Positions 10,278 to 18,654 of a stretch of DNA of 64,000 bases are shown here, one piece after another. Position 1 is the stretch's first letter, and each line of letters opens with the position of its first letter. The stretch is taken from assembly GCF_001425175.1 (NCBI RefSeq), contig NZ_LMDV01000009.1:461614-525613 (forward strand). Direction: 5' to 3'. The position numbers and the translations under genes were made by a program. Below the pieces are notes generated by a model that was not told the DNA's origin, made no database searches, and saw only the letters and a program-made list of their open reading frames with translations. The stretch is from Nocardioides sp. Root1257 (GTDB taxonomy: Bacteria; Actinomycetota; Actinomycetes; Propionibacteriales; Nocardioidaceae).

Positions 10278-10673
10278 GATGTGTCCTTCGGGTCGGACGG
10301 GTGGGGAGGTGAATCCTGCCATGCAGGCACAGCGAGCGGGAGGTTCGGTGGGGATTCTGGGGGTTTGTCCCCAGGTCGGGGTCCGGATGGACGTTGACGG
10401 GGGATCTCTAGGTCTAGAGGTACGGAGGAGTCATAGCAACGGTGGAAACTGTGGACAACTCCTGAAGTCCCAGGTCAGGGGCACCTTTTGAGGTGCACAG
10501 GCCCTGTGCACCGCCGCCGACGAGCTGGCTGGAGGGTGTGGAGCGGCGCCGGGGGTGCACACCGGGGGAGCAGCCCGTCCACAGGCGAGGCCGATGGATG
10601 TCATTTGAGCGCACACCTCGTCCACAGGCCGTGGAACGACACGTTGCCCCCACGTTGCAACGACCGAGCGTGC
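10278..10673. other. oriC: dnaA-dnaN intergenic region, candidate oriC segment
   Basis: This 396-bp gene-free stretch lies between dnaA and dnaN, where actinobacterial origins usually sit. It has a perfect DnaA box (TTGTCCACA on the minus strand, 10450-10458) and good matches CCGTCCACA (10575-10583) and TCGTCCACA (10618-10626). It also contains a perfect inverted repeat with 10-base arms GGTGCACAGG/CCTGTGCACC around one base (10492-10512) and a smaller one, CTCTAG-GT-CTAGAG (10406-10419). No strongly AT-rich unwinding element is obvious. The region also carries the dnaN promoter and leader. Confidence 0.7.
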
Positions 10674-12110
10674 TCAGGACTGGCGGGCCTGGAGCTTGAT
10701 CCGGTTGGTGAGCTCGCTGACCTGGTTGAAGACGGCGCGGCGCTCGGCGAGCAGCTGGTTGATCTTGCGGTCCGCGTACATGACCGTCGTGTGGTCGCGG
10801 TTGCCGAACTGCGCGCCGATCTTCGGCAGCGAGAGGTCGGTGAGCTCGCGGCAGAGGTACATGGCGATCTGGCGGGCCATCACCAGGTGCCGGCCGCGGC
10901 TGGGACCGGTGAGCTCCTCGATCGAGAGCCCGAAGTACGCCGCCGTCTGGGCGATGATCAGCGCGGCGGTGATCTCCGGCTCGCCGCCCTCGGGGATCAG
11001 GTCCTTGAGCACGATCTCGGCCAGGGTCATGTCGACCTCCTGGCGGTTCAGGTTGGCGAACGCCGTGACCCGGATCAGGGCGCCCTCGAGCTCGCGGATG
11101 TTGGTCTGGATCTTCGAGGCGATGAACTCGAGCACGTCCGGGGGCGCGGTGAGACGGTCCATCGCGGCCTTCTTGCGCAGGATCGCGATCCGTGTCTCGA
11201 GGTCGGGTGGCTGGACGTCGGTGATCAGGCCCCACTCGAACCGGTTGCGCAGCCGGTCCTCGAGCGCCTCGAGGCGCTTGGGGGCCCGGTCGGAGGTGAG
11301 GACGATCTGCTTGTTGGCGTTGTGGAGCGTGTTGAAGGTGTGGAAGAACTCTTCCTGCGTCTGGGTCTTGCCCTCGAGGAACTGGATGTCGTCGATGAGC
11401 AGCACGTCGACATCGCGGTAGCGACGCTTGAACCGGTCCTGACGGTCGTCGCGGATCGCGTTGATGAACTCGTTGGTGAACTCCTCGCTGGACACGTACC
11501 GCACGCGGGCGGAGGTGTAGAGCGATCGGACGTAGTGGCCGATGGCGTGCAGGAGGTGGGTCTTGCCGAGTCCGGAGTCGCCGTAGACGAGCAGCGGGTT
11601 GTAGGCCTTGCCCGGTGCCTCGGCCACCGCGACGGCAGCCGCGTGCGGGAACCGGTTCGACGAGCCGATGACGAAGGTCTCGAAGGTGTACTTGGGGTTC
11701 AGCCGGGTCTCGAGGGAGGTCGGGCGCGGACCGACGTCGACCGGCTCCGGGGTGGGCGGGGGCGCGCTGGCCGTCGGGGCGACATCCACTTGTCGATTTG
11801 TCGACAAGTCACTTTGTGTCTCAGGCAGTTCCTCGACGGTGGCCGGGGTCATCTCCGTCTCGAGGGCGGGGTTGACGGTCACCGCGATCCGGATCTCCCG
11901 GCCGAACCGGAGGCTCAAGGCATCCTCGAGCTGGGCGCGCAGCCGGCCCTCGAGCTGGTTGCGGGTGAAGTCGTTGGGAACCGCGACGATGGCCGTGCTC
12001 TCGTGCAGCGTCACCGGCTCGCTGGCGCTGAGCCAGGCACGCTGGTTGGGCTGGAGGTCGTCGACCACCCCCCGCCAGGCGACGTCGAGGTCCGAGGTGT
12101 GCTGCTCCAC
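10674..12110 (-). CDS. dnaA: Chromosomal replication initiator DnaA
   Basis: This AAA+ initiator binds DnaA boxes and opens oriC. Domain I covers about residues 1-85, and a variable linker (domain II) about 90-135. Domain III has Walker [10 protein letters not shown] (177-185), Walker [10 protein letters not shown] (near 236-244) and the sensor region. The domain IV helix-turn-helix contains [13 protein letters not shown] use GTG at 12110 ([16 protein letters not shown]), which gives 478 residues and a normal domain I. The frame continues upstream to 12224, but that part overlaps DnaA boxes and has no conserved sequence. The linker is unusually AT-rich and contains a perfect 9-bp inverted repeat (11788-11809). 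Confidence 0.97.
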   Translation of the reverse strand: MEQHTSDLDVAWRGVVDDLQPNQRAWLSASEPVTLHESTAIVAVPNDFTRNQLEGRLRAQLEDALSLRFGREIRIAVTVNPALETEMTPATVEELPETQSDLSTNRQVDVAPTASAPPPTPEPVDVGPRPTSLETRLNPKYTFETFVIGSSNRFPHAAAVAVAEAPGKAYNPLLVYGDSGLGKTHLLHAIGHYVRSLYTSARVRYVSSEEFTNEFINAIRDDRQDRFKRRYRDVDVLLIDDIQFLEGKTQTQEEFFHTFNTLHNANKQIVLTSDRAPKRLEALEDRLRNRFEWGLITDVQPPDLETRIAILRKKAAMDRLTAPPDVLEFIASKIQTNIRELEGALIRVTAFANLNRQEVDMTLAEIVLKDLIPEGGEPEITAALIIAQTAAYFGLSIEELTGPSRGRHLVMARQIAMYLCRELTDLSLPKIGAQFGNRDHTTVMYADRKINQLLAERRAVFNQVSELTNRIKLQARQS

Positions 12111-12629
12111 CGCTCCCGCTTTCTTGATGCTGGTCTTCAGGCTGCTGCCCGAGTTGCGTCCACAACTTTGTCCACAGGTTGTGAACCCGACGCTCTCGTT
12201 GTGGAGAGAGTAGGCCCGAGACACATCCCAGATCCGGAGAACGTGCTGTTTTCGCAGGTCAGAGGCTGATTGCGTCCGATGTGTCGGGCGTCACACGACC
12301 TGCGGGGAAGCTCTGGATCACGGGTGGCGGGGAACCCCGGTGCTCCGGAACGTAACAAGGTTCCGACGCCTCCGGCAACCCGTCATCCACAGGTTCCGTC
12401 GGCACCGGCGTGCGCGGGTTTGACCCTGTGGATTCCCAGCGCGTACCGTTGCTCGGTCACCCGGTGTCGACAGGTGCCGCATGTCCACGAAGAGCAGCTG
12501 ATCCGACCGGATCGTCGTCGTGGGTGGGCGGTGCCAGCCGAAAGGCGATCCGGCCCCTCGCGGGCCGGTCATCGGTACCGACCGTCCCGGCCCGGTGTGG
12601 CTGCCCTGAACCACTACGGAGAGAACCTC
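12111..12629. other. dnaA-rpmH divergent intergenic region with DnaA boxes
   Basis: This 519-bp gene-free stretch separates divergent dnaA and rpmH. It carries a perfect TTGTCCACA box (12168-12176) with an adjacent GCGTCCACA (12156-12164). CTCTCCACA lies on the minus strand (12200-12208), TCATCCACA at 12383-12391, and a weaker GAATCCACA on the minus strand (12427-12435). The boxes near dnaA could autoregulate dnaA or form part of a bipartite origin. The rpmH promoter lies near 12420-12449, giving a leader of roughly 170 bases. No coding signal was seen. Confidence 0.65.
12420..12449 (+). promoter_or_regulatory. Candidate rpmH promoter
   Basis: TTGACC (12420-12425) and TACCGT (12444-12449) are separated by 18 bases, a good fit to a housekeeping actinobacterial promoter. 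The predicted transcript starts about 175 bases before rpmH. The weak DnaA box at 12427-12435 lies between the two hexamers. Confidence 0.5.
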
Positions 12630-12767
12630 GTGAGCAAGCGTACGTACCAGCCGAACAACCGCCGCCGTCACAAGGTGCACGGCTTCCGCCTGCGGATGCG
12701 CACCCGTGCGGGTCGTTCGATCCTGTCCTCGCGCCGCCGCAAGGGCCGCAAGAGCCTCGCGGTCTGA
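12630..12767 (+). CDS. rpmH: 50S ribosomal protein L34
   Basis: This 45-residue, highly basic protein reads [20 protein letters not shown] and ends [11 protein letters not shown], matching L34 across its whole length. The start is GTG at 12630, preceded by GGAGAG. It is the first gene of the leftmost plus-strand operon and is followed by rnpA 30 bases later, the near-universal bacterial arrangement. Confidence 0.96.
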   Translation: MSKRTYQPNNRRRHKVHGFRLRMRTRAGRSILSSRRRKGRKSLAV

Positions 12768-12797
12768 CGGCCGCGTCCCGCCTCCCCAGGCCGGCAC

Positions 12798-13154
12798 GTG
12801 CTGCCGTCGGAGAACCGTCTGACCGACGGTGCGTCCTTCCGGCAGACCGTGCGCAGCGGCCGGCGGGCCGGAAGCCGGACCGTGGTGGTCCACCTCGTCG
12901 AGGTCGACCCTGCGGTCGGTGACTCCGGACCCCGGATCGGCTTCGTGGTCAGCAAGGCGGTGGGCAATGCCGTGGTCCGCAACCACGTGAAACGTCGACT
13001 TCGACACCTCGCCCGGGAGCACGTCTCGTCGCTCCCGGGCTCTGCTGTGCTCGTGGTCCGCGCGCTGCCGGCCGCGGCATCGGCGTCGACCAGGGAACTC
13101 TCTGCCGACCTGAGCCGTTGTCTCGCTCGCGTGCAGCCGGAGGTGACCGCGTGA
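12798..13154 (+). CDS. rnpA: Ribonuclease P protein component
   Basis: This 118-residue basic protein is the protein subunit of RNase P, which matures tRNA 5' ends. The family signature is visible as [23 protein letters not shown], including the RNR-like basic helix. It starts with GTG at 12798. The stop overlaps the yidD start as GTGA. A half-site resembling parS (CACGTGAAAC) falls inside this gene but is not a full parS. Confidence 0.94.
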   Translation: MLPSENRLTDGASFRQTVRSGRRAGSRTVVVHLVEVDPAVGDSGPRIGFVVSKAVGNAVVRNHVKRRLRHLAREHVSSLPGSAVLVVRALPAAASASTRELSADLSRCLARVQPEVTA

Positions 13155-13444
13155 GGTACGACCCGTTGCGATGGCTGCTGATCGGGTTCCTGCGGACCTA
13201 CCGACTGCTGATCAGCCCCCTGTACGGCCAGGTCTGCCGCTACCACCCGTCCTGCTCGGCGTACGCACTCGAGTCGGTGACGACGCACGGGAGCCTGCGC
13301 GGGACGTGGCTGGCGGTGCGTCGCTTGGGTCGCTGTCATCCTTGGGCCGCCGGCGGCTACGACCCGGTGCCGCCCCGGGCACACCCTGCACACTCCTCCC
13401 GCGTCCACGCGGGCACATCGCACTCACCCCAGCAAGGAGCCTGA
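13151..13444 (+). CDS. yidD: Membrane protein insertion efficiency factor YidD
   Basis: This 97-residue protein has the YidD signature: an amphipathic N-terminal helix ([21 protein letters not shown]) followed by [15 protein letters not shown] and [15 protein letters not shown]. YidD assists YidC in inserting membrane proteins. The GTG at 13151 overlaps the rnpA stop by four bases. The longer open frame upstream lies inside rnpA and is rejected. yidC follows after three bases. Confidence 0.93.
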   Translation: MRYDPLRWLLIGFLRTYRLLISPLYGQVCRYHPSCSAYALESVTTHGSLRGTWLAVRRLGRCHPWAAGGYDPVPPRAHPAHSSRVHAGTSHSPQQGA

Positions 13445-13447
13445 TTC

Positions 13448-14446
13448 GTGGGAGCCATAGGCGATCTCGGCCACCTCATCATGACGCCGCTGTACTACGC
13501 GATCTCGGCGGTCCTGGTGGCGTGGCACTGGATGCTCACCACCCTGGGTCTCGATCCCGACGGCGGTGGGACGTGGGTGCTGGCCATCATCGGCCTGACC
13601 CTCACGGTGCGTGCCCTGCTCATCCCGCTGTTCGTGAAGCAGATCAAGTCCAGCCGGAACATGCAGCTGATCCAGCCCAAGGTCAAGGAGCTGCAGAAGA
13701 AGTACGGTCACGACCGGGAGCGTCTCGCCCAGGAGACGATGAAGCTCTACAAGGACAGCGGGACGAACCCGTTCGCCTCGTGCCTGCCGATCCTGATCCA
13801 GATGCCGATCTTCCTGGCGCTGTTCCGCCTGCTGGACCACCACGCCGCCAAGGGTGACGGGATCGCCTTCCTGACCCCGGAGCTGGCCAAGAGCTTCGGT
13901 GAGGCCAAGCTCTTCGGCACCATCCCGATCACGGCAACCTTCCTGCGCTCCGACGGCCTGCTGTCCGTGCAGATCCTCGCCGCGGTGCTGGTCGTCGCGA
14001 TGACGGCGACGACGTTCACGACCCAGCGCCAGCTGATGAGCAAGAACATGCCGGCCGACGCGCTCAGCGGCCCGTACGCCCAGCAGCAGAAGCTGCTGCT
14101 CTACGTGCTCCCCGTCGTGTTCGCCGTCGGTGGCATCGCGTTCCCGATCGGCGTCCTCTTCTACTGGACCACGTCGAACCTGTGGACGATGGGCCAGCAG
14201 TTCTACGTGATCCGCAACAACCCCGCTCCTGGCACCGCCGCGGCGACCGCGAAGGCGGAGCGCGACCGGGCGAAGGCGGCCAAGCACGGCAAGCCCGTGG
14301 AGGCCGTGGTCGAGCCCGTGGTCGAGGAAGTGAAGCGCCCGCAGACGCGACAGCAGCCGAAGAAGCAGTCGAAGTCGCAGCGCAAGCAGAGCCCGGGTCA
14401 GCGACCCGCCCCCAAGCCGAAGCCCGAAGGAGGCACCGATGAGTGA
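13448..14446 (+). CDS. yidC: Membrane protein insertase YidC
   Basis: This 332-residue Oxa1/YidC-type insertase places proteins in the cytoplasmic membrane, alone or with SecYEG. It has the short Gram-positive architecture with about five membrane segments: residues 10-35 and 45-60, a cytoplasmic hairpin (QLIQPKVKELQKKYGHDRERLAQETMKLYKD), then hydrophobic stretches near 115, 180 and 220-245. The tail is basic (KKQSKSQRKQ...KPKPEGG), typical for ribosome contact. GTG start at 13448. The stop overlaps the next gene by eight bases. Confidence 0.95.
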   Translation: MGAIGDLGHLIMTPLYYAISAVLVAWHWMLTTLGLDPDGGGTWVLAIIGLTLTVRALLIPLFVKQIKSSRNMQLIQPKVKELQKKYGHDRERLAQETMKLYKDSGTNPFASCLPILIQMPIFLALFRLLDHHAAKGDGIAFLTPELAKSFGEAKLFGTIPITATFLRSDGLLSVQILAAVLVVAMTATTFTTQRQLMSKNMPADALSGPYAQQQKLLLYVLPVVFAVGGIAFPIGVLFYWTTSNLWTMGQQFYVIRNNPAPGTAAATAKAERDRAKAAKHGKPVEAVVEPVVEEVKRPQTRQQPKKQSKSQRKQSPGQRPAPKPKPEGGTDE

Positions 14447-15011
14447 CGAGACCGTGACCGACGAGACGACCCAGGCCCCCGAGATGACCCAGACCGGTCC
14501 GGAGCAGGTCGAGACCCCCGAGGGCGAGGGGACGACGAAGACCCGGACCTCCCGTCTGGAGGAGCTCGAGCAGGAGGGCGACATCGCCGCCGACTACCTC
14601 GAGGAGCTGCTGGACATCGCCGACCTCGACGGCGACCTGGACATGGACGTGGACGGCGACCGTGCTGCTGTCTCGATCGTCGGTGCCGAGCTCTCGCAGC
14701 TCGTGGGCGACAACGGCGAGGTGCTGGAGGCGCTGCAGGAGCTGACGCGCCTGGCCGTGTACCGGGAGACCGGCGAGCGGACCCGGCTGATGCTGGACAT
14801 CTCCGGTTTCCGGGCGCGCAAGCGCGAGGAGCTGATCCGGGTCGCTGAGGAGTCCGTCGCCACCGTGCGTGAGACCGGCGAGCCGCTGTCGCTCTCGGCC
14901 ATGACGCCGTTCGAGCGCAAGGTGGTGCACGACGCCGTCGCGGCCGCCGGCCTGACCTCGGAGTCGGAGGGCGTCGAGCCCCGCCGCTTCGTCGTGGTGC
15001 TGCCGGGCTGA
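14439..15011 (+). CDS. khpB: KH/R3H RNA-binding protein Jag (KhpB)
   Basis: This 190-residue protein has an acidic, Thr/Glu-rich N-terminus (1-45), a KH-like domain (about 55-120, DGDLDMDVDGDRAAVSIVGAELSQLVGDNGEVLEALQELTRLAVYR) and a C-terminal R3H domain (about 125-190, FERKVVHDAVAAAG...RRFVVVLPG). Jag/KhpB proteins bind RNA and affect cell elongation and division in Gram-positive bacteria. The Jag-N domain found in some homologues is absent. The order yidC-jag-rsmG-parA-parB is conserved in actinobacteria. Confidence 0.92.
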   Translation: MSDETVTDETTQAPEMTQTGPEQVETPEGEGTTKTRTSRLEELEQEGDIAADYLEELLDIADLDGDLDMDVDGDRAAVSIVGAELSQLVGDNGEVLEALQELTRLAVYRETGERTRLMLDISGFRARKREELIRVAEESVATVRETGEPLSLSAMTPFERKVVHDAVAAAGLTSESEGVEPRRFVVVLPG

Positions 15012-15013
15012 CG

Positions 15014-15757
15014 ATGGACCCCGACGTTTCACGTGAAACGCCCTCCACGCCCGAGGTGGCGCGGAGGGCGTTTCCGTCTGACCGGCTGGCCTTGGCGGAG
15101 CAGTACGCGCACGTGCTCGCGACCGACGGTGTGGTCCGAGGACTCATCGGTCCTCGAGAGGCCCCGCGGCTGTGGGACCGCCACCTGGTGAACTGCTCGC
15201 TCCTGGGAGAGTTGCTCCCCCAGGACGCGACGGTGTGCGACATCGGCTCGGGAGCCGGGTTGCCGGGTCTGGTGCTCGCCATCGCCCGCCCCGACCTGTC
15301 GCTGACCCTGGTCGAGCCGTTGCTGCGTCGGACGACCTTCCTCGAGGAGGTCGTGTCCGGCCTGGGGCTCGGCAACGTCGAGGTCGTCCGTGGTCGCGCC
15401 GATGCGCTGCACGGGTCACAGACCTTCGAGGTCGTGACCTCGCGTGCGGTGGCTCCCCTGGGCCGGCTGCTCGACTGGTCGATGCCGCTGGTGGCTCCGA
15501 CGGGGTCGCTGGTGGCGATGAAGGGCAGCTCCGTGCGAGACGAGATCGAAGCGGCTGGAGCGGACCTGCAACGCTGGGGTTGCGCGGAGCCGGAGGTGCA
15601 CCTGCTGGGTGAGGGCTGGCCGGTGTCCCCCACCGTTGCCCTCCGGGTGGCCTGGGCCGACCCCGGACGGGTATCTTGGCCGCTTGCGTCGAGTCCGGCC
15701 GCGCACGGCAGCGCTGGTCGAGGCCGGTCGACAGGAAAGCGGAGGCGGAAGTCGTGA
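15014..15757 (+). CDS. rsmG: 16S rRNA (guanine-N7) methyltransferase RsmG
   Basis: This SAM-dependent enzyme (247 residues, also called GidB) methylates G527 of 16S rRNA. The SAM site is visible as VCDIGSGAGLPGLVLAIARPD, and SRAVAPLGRLLDWSMPL is also family-typical. The ATG at 15014 is two bases after the jag stop. Codons 5-9 (VSRET) are encoded by a perfect parS palindrome. The C-terminal 30 residues are basic and low-complexity and overlap the parA start as GTGA. Confidence 0.94.
   Translation: MDPDVSRETPSTPEVARRAFPSDRLALAEQYAHVLATDGVVRGLIGPREAPRLWDRHLVNCSLLGELLPQDATVCDIGSGAGLPGLVLAIARPDLSLTLVEPLLRRTTFLEEVVSGLGLGNVEVVRGRADALHGSQTFEVVTSRAVAPLGRLLDWSMPLVAPTGSLVAMKGSSVRDEIEAAGADLQRWGCAEPEVHLLGEGWPVSPTVALRVAWADPGRVSWPLASSPAAHGSAGRGRSTGKRRRKS
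15026..15039. promoter_or_regulatory. parS: parS centromere site 1
   Basis: GTTTCACGTGAAAC is a perfect 14-bp parS palindrome, extended to 16 bp by a flanking C/G pair. It lies in the fifth to ninth codons of rsmG, about 2.9 kb from the dnaA start. ParB binds such sites and spreads to organise origin segregation with ParA. Confidence 0.95.
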
Positions 15758-16863
15758 CGGAGAACGCCGATCCCGGGGCAGAGTTTTCCACCGGGTCGGA
15801 GACCCCTGGTGAGCGGGGTTATCCACAGACTGACCAGAGTTCTCCACAGCAACCCGACACGTCGTCCCCGGACGATGTTTCACGTGAAACGCCCGTCGGT
15901 GGGCTCAACCAGGGCTTCCGGGTGCGCACGGCCGCAGACATCGCGGTCGCCGCGCCGACCTTCGACGACGACCACGCCACTCCGTTGGCCCGGGCCGCCG
16001 AGCACATCGTGCTGGCCCGGCAGGGCGCTCGGATGAGGCCGCCACTGACCCGGCCCAGCAAGACCCGGATCTTCGTCGTGGCGAACCAGAAGGGCGGCGT
16101 CGGCAAGACCACGTCGACCGTCAACGTCGCCGCGGCCCTGGCCCAGCTCGGTCAGCGCGTCCTCGTGATCGACCTCGACCCCCAGGGCAACGCCTCGACC
16201 GCCCTCGGGGTCGAGCACCGACGCGGCGTCCCCTCGACCTACGACGCCCTCGTCGACGGCGAGCCGCTCATCGACGTGATGACGCAGTCCCCGGAGGTCG
16301 ACAACCTCTGGGCCGTGCCGGCGACGATCGACCTCGCTGGCGCGGAGATCGAGCTGGTCTCGGTGGTCGCCCGGGAGAGCCGCCTGCGCAAGGCGGTCTA
16401 TGGACACCCCTGGGTGGGCAGCGCCCACGAGGCCGGCGACCAGCGCTTCGACTACGTGCTCATCGACTGCCCGCCGTCCCTGGGCCTGCTGACCCTGAAC
16501 GCGCTGGTGGCCGGCGACGAGATGCTGATCCCGATCCAGGCGGAGTACTACGCGCTCGAGGGCCTCGGCCAGCTGCTCGAGACAGTGGAGATGGTGCGCG
16601 CGCACCTCAACCAGGGTCTCGAGGTCTCCACGATCCTCGTCACGATGTACGACGCCCGCACCCGGCTCGCCTCGGGCGTGGCCGAGGAGGTGCGCGAGCA
16701 CTTCGGCGACCAGGTGCTCAAGACGAGCATCCCGCGATCGGTCCGGGTCTCGGAGGCCCCGTCCTACGGCCAGACCGTGATGACCTACGATCCGGGTTCG
16801 CCGGGTGCGCTCTCCTATCTCGAGGCCGCACGTGAGATCGCCATCCAGGGAGCCAGTAGATGA
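15754..16863 (+). CDS. parA: Chromosome partitioning ATPase ParA
   Basis: This Walker-type ATPase (369 residues) moves ParB-bound origins. The deviant Walker A motif KGGVGKTT lies near residues 113-120 and the Walker B-like segment is [17 protein letters not shown]. It has a long N-terminal extension of about 105 residues before the catalytic core, rich in Ser, Pro and Thr. The start is GTG at 15754, with GGAGG eight bases upstream, overlapping the rsmG stop. The 5' end of the gene contains two DnaA boxes and the second parS site, so this coding extension doubles as a cis-acting region. Confidence 0.96.
   Translation: MTENADPGAEFSTGSETPGERGYPQTDQSSPQQPDTSSPDDVSRETPVGGLNQGFRVRTAADIAVAAPTFDDDHATPLARAAEHIVLARQGARMRPPLTRPSKTRIFVVANQKGGVGKTTSTVNVAAALAQLGQRVLVIDLDPQGNASTALGVEHRRGVPSTYDALVDGEPLIDVMTQSPEVDNLWAVPATIDLAGAEIELVSVVARESRLRKAVYGHPWVGSAHEAGDQRFDYVLIDCPPSLGLLTLNALVAGDEMLIPIQAEYYALEGLGQLLETVEMVRAHLNQGLEVSTILVTMYDARTRLASGVAEEVREHFGDQVLKTSIPRSVRVSEAPSYGQTVMTYDPGSPGALSYLEAAREIAIQGASR
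15877..15890. promoter_or_regulatory. parS: parS centromere site 2
   Basis: This is a second perfect GTTTCACGTGAAAC, inside parA codons for VSRET, 851 bases from the first. Two DnaA boxes (15819-15827 and 15840-15848) lie immediately upstream. Confidence 0.95.
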
Positions 16864-17828
16864 GTGCGAACCGTCCTCCGCAGCGCCGAGGACTCGGCCG
16901 TGGCCTGGGTTCGCTCATCCCGACGGGGCCGCCCGCCGACGAGGCCGGCGACGACGCCGCGGCCCCGGAGGCCGAGCAGCGCGGCCAGCTCGACGTCGCC
17001 GGCCTCGCGCCGGTGGCGGGCGCCTACTTCGCGGAGCTCCCGGTCGGGCAGATCCAGCCCAACCGGGTCCAGCCGCGCCAGGTCTTCGACGAGGAGGCGA
17101 TGGCCGAGCTGGTGCACTCGATCAAGGAGATCGGGGTGCTCCAGCCCGTCGTCGTACGTCGGCTCGGGACCGACGAGTACGAGCTCGTCATGGGGGAGCG
17201 GCGGTGGCGCGCCTCGCAGGAGGCCGGCCTGGAGCTGGTGCCGGCGATCGTCCGCGAGACCGACGACGTGGACATGCTCCGCGACGCGCTGCTGGAGAAC
17301 CTGCACCGCTCGCAGCTGAATCCTCTCGAGGAGGCGGCCGCCTACGCGCAGATGCTCGACGACTTCGGCTGCACGCACGAGGAGCTGGCGAGCCGGATCG
17401 GTCGCTCCCGTCCCCAGATCAGCAACACCCTCCGACTCCTCAAGCTGACGCCGGCCGTGCAGCGGCGGGTCGCTGCGGGCGTGCTGTCAGCGGGTCACGC
17501 CCGTTCCCTGCTCGCCATCGAGGACCCCGAGGTCCAGGACCGGCTCGCGGGCCGGGTGATCGCCGAGGGCATCAGCGTCCGCGCCCTCGAGGAGATCGTC
17601 GCCATGCGCGACGTCGACCAGGCCGCGCCCCGCGTGGTCCGCAAGAAGCCGGTCGCACCGGGCCTGGTGGACCTGGCGGAGCGGCTGTCGGACCGCTTCG
17701 AGACCCGCGTCAAGGTCGACCTGGGCCGGAGCAAGGGCAAGATCACCGTGGAGTTCGGGTCGATCGACGACCTGCAGCGCATCGTCGACATCATGGACCC
17801 GCGCAACCGCAACGACCGCCCGATCTGA
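16860..17828 (+). CDS. parB: Chromosome partitioning protein ParB
   Basis: This 322-residue protein is a CTP-dependent DNA clamp that loads at parS. The N-terminal CTPase region shows [29 protein letters not shown], with the GERRxRA box. The central helix-turn-helix is [23 protein letters not shown]. The C-terminal dimerisation domain ends near residue 315. It is coupled to parA by an ATGA overlap. Confidence 0.96.
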   Translation: MSANRPPQRRGLGRGLGSLIPTGPPADEAGDDAAAPEAEQRGQLDVAGLAPVAGAYFAELPVGQIQPNRVQPRQVFDEEAMAELVHSIKEIGVLQPVVVRRLGTDEYELVMGERRWRASQEAGLELVPAIVRETDDVDMLRDALLENLHRSQLNPLEEAAAYAQMLDDFGCTHEELASRIGRSRPQISNTLRLLKLTPAVQRRVAAGVLSAGHARSLLAIEDPEVQDRLAGRVIAEGISVRALEEIVAMRDVDQAAPRVVRKKPVAPGLVDLAERLSDRFETRVKVDLGRSKGKITVEFGSIDDLQRIVDIMDPRNRNDRPI

Positions 17829-17869
17829 GCCATTCATCTATCTAGCGGTAAAGCGGCAAGACGGTAAAT

Positions 17870-17895
17870 CAACAAGTCACTTTGTCGACTTGTTG
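17870..17895. terminator. Bidirectional terminator between parB and plsC
   Basis: CAACAAGTC and GACTTGTTG form a 9-bp stem with an eight-base loop in a small AT-rich island between the convergent parB and plsC genes. The stem includes the plsC stop codon. It shares the 14-mer ACAAGTCACTTTGT with the dnaA linker. Confidence 0.5.
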
Positions 17896-18641
17896 GCCTT
17901 TCGCTCCGCTCGCCGACGGCGCTCCTCGTCGTCGAGCCGGAGCGCCTCCTCGGGCGTCGGAGCGCTGCCGCCGTACGACGCCGGCAGCCACCAGGACCCG
18001 GGTGGCTGCTCGTCCGCGGGGTAGTCGCGGATGGTCCGGTCCAGCAGCTCGGTCATGGCGGCCCGGAGCTCCGCGGTCTCGGCGACCGGGTCCGCACCCG
18101 TGGGGTGCAGCGGCGCCCCGACGCTGATCGAGATCGTCTTGCCCCGGGAGAAGTCGCGCGGGTGGTCCTTGGTCATCATCCGCTGGGTGCCCCACATCGT
18201 CACCGGCACCAGCGGGACCCCCGCCTCGGCCGCAATACGGACCGCTCCCGTCTTGAACTCCTTGAGCTCCATCGAGCGCGAGATGGTGGCCTCCGGGAAG
18301 ATGCCGACGGCCTCGCCCCGGCGGAGGTAGTCGACCGCGGTCCGGAACGACGCCTCACCGGCACCCCGGTCCACCTCGATGTGGTGCAGCGAGCGCATCA
18401 GCGGGCCGACGAGCGTGTGGTCGAAGAGCTCGCGCTTGGCCATGAAGCGGACCAGCCGCCCCGAGGGGTTGGCGGCCAGGCCGCCGTAGATGAAGTCCAC
18501 GTAGCCGATGTGGTTGCAGGCGAGCAGGACGCCGCCCGAGGTCGGCACGTGCTCCGTGCCGGTCATCCGGAAGCGCTGCCCGAGGAGCCGGAACGAGGTC
18601 TTCGCGGCGACGATGATCGGGGGGTAGGTGATGTCGCGCAT
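17877..18641 (-). CDS. 1-acyl-sn-glycerol-3-phosphate acyltransferase (PlsC-like)
   Basis: This 254-residue acyltransferase has the HX4D catalytic motif in CNHIGYVDF (near residue 43) and the second block as FPEATIS in place of the more usual FPEGTRS. It would acylate lysophosphatidate in phospholipid synthesis at the membrane. The C-terminal 50 residues are charged and low-complexity, ending KANKSTK. It lies 13 bases downstream of the aminotransferase gene, in the same orientation, and converges on parB. The exact acyl acceptor cannot be determined from sequence. Confidence 0.85.
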   Translation of the reverse strand: MRDITYPPIIVAAKTSFRLLGQRFRMTGTEHVPTSGGVLLACNHIGYVDFIYGGLAANPSGRLVRFMAKRELFDHTLVGPLMRSLHHIEVDRGAGEASFRTAVDYLRRGEAVGIFPEATISRSMELKEFKTGAVRIAAEAGVPLVPVTMWGTQRMMTKDHPRDFSRGKTISISVGAPLHPTGADPVAETAELRAAMTELLDRTIRDYPADEQPPGSWWLPASYGGSAPTPEEALRLDDEERRRRAERKANKSTK

Positions 18642-18654
18642 GGTGCTCCTCGGC

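Noticed and set aside
10406..10419. CTCTAG-GT-CTAGAG inverted repeat in oriC
   Set aside because: It is short and has no repeated partner. I could not link it to a known origin element.
12111..12224. N-terminal extension of dnaA
   Set aside because: It overlaps DnaA boxes, is not conserved, and a GTG at 12110 gives a normal domain I.
12990..13000. CACGTGAAAC in rnpA resembling parS
   Set aside because: Only one half of the palindrome matches, and it encodes the conserved NHVKRR motif of RnpA.
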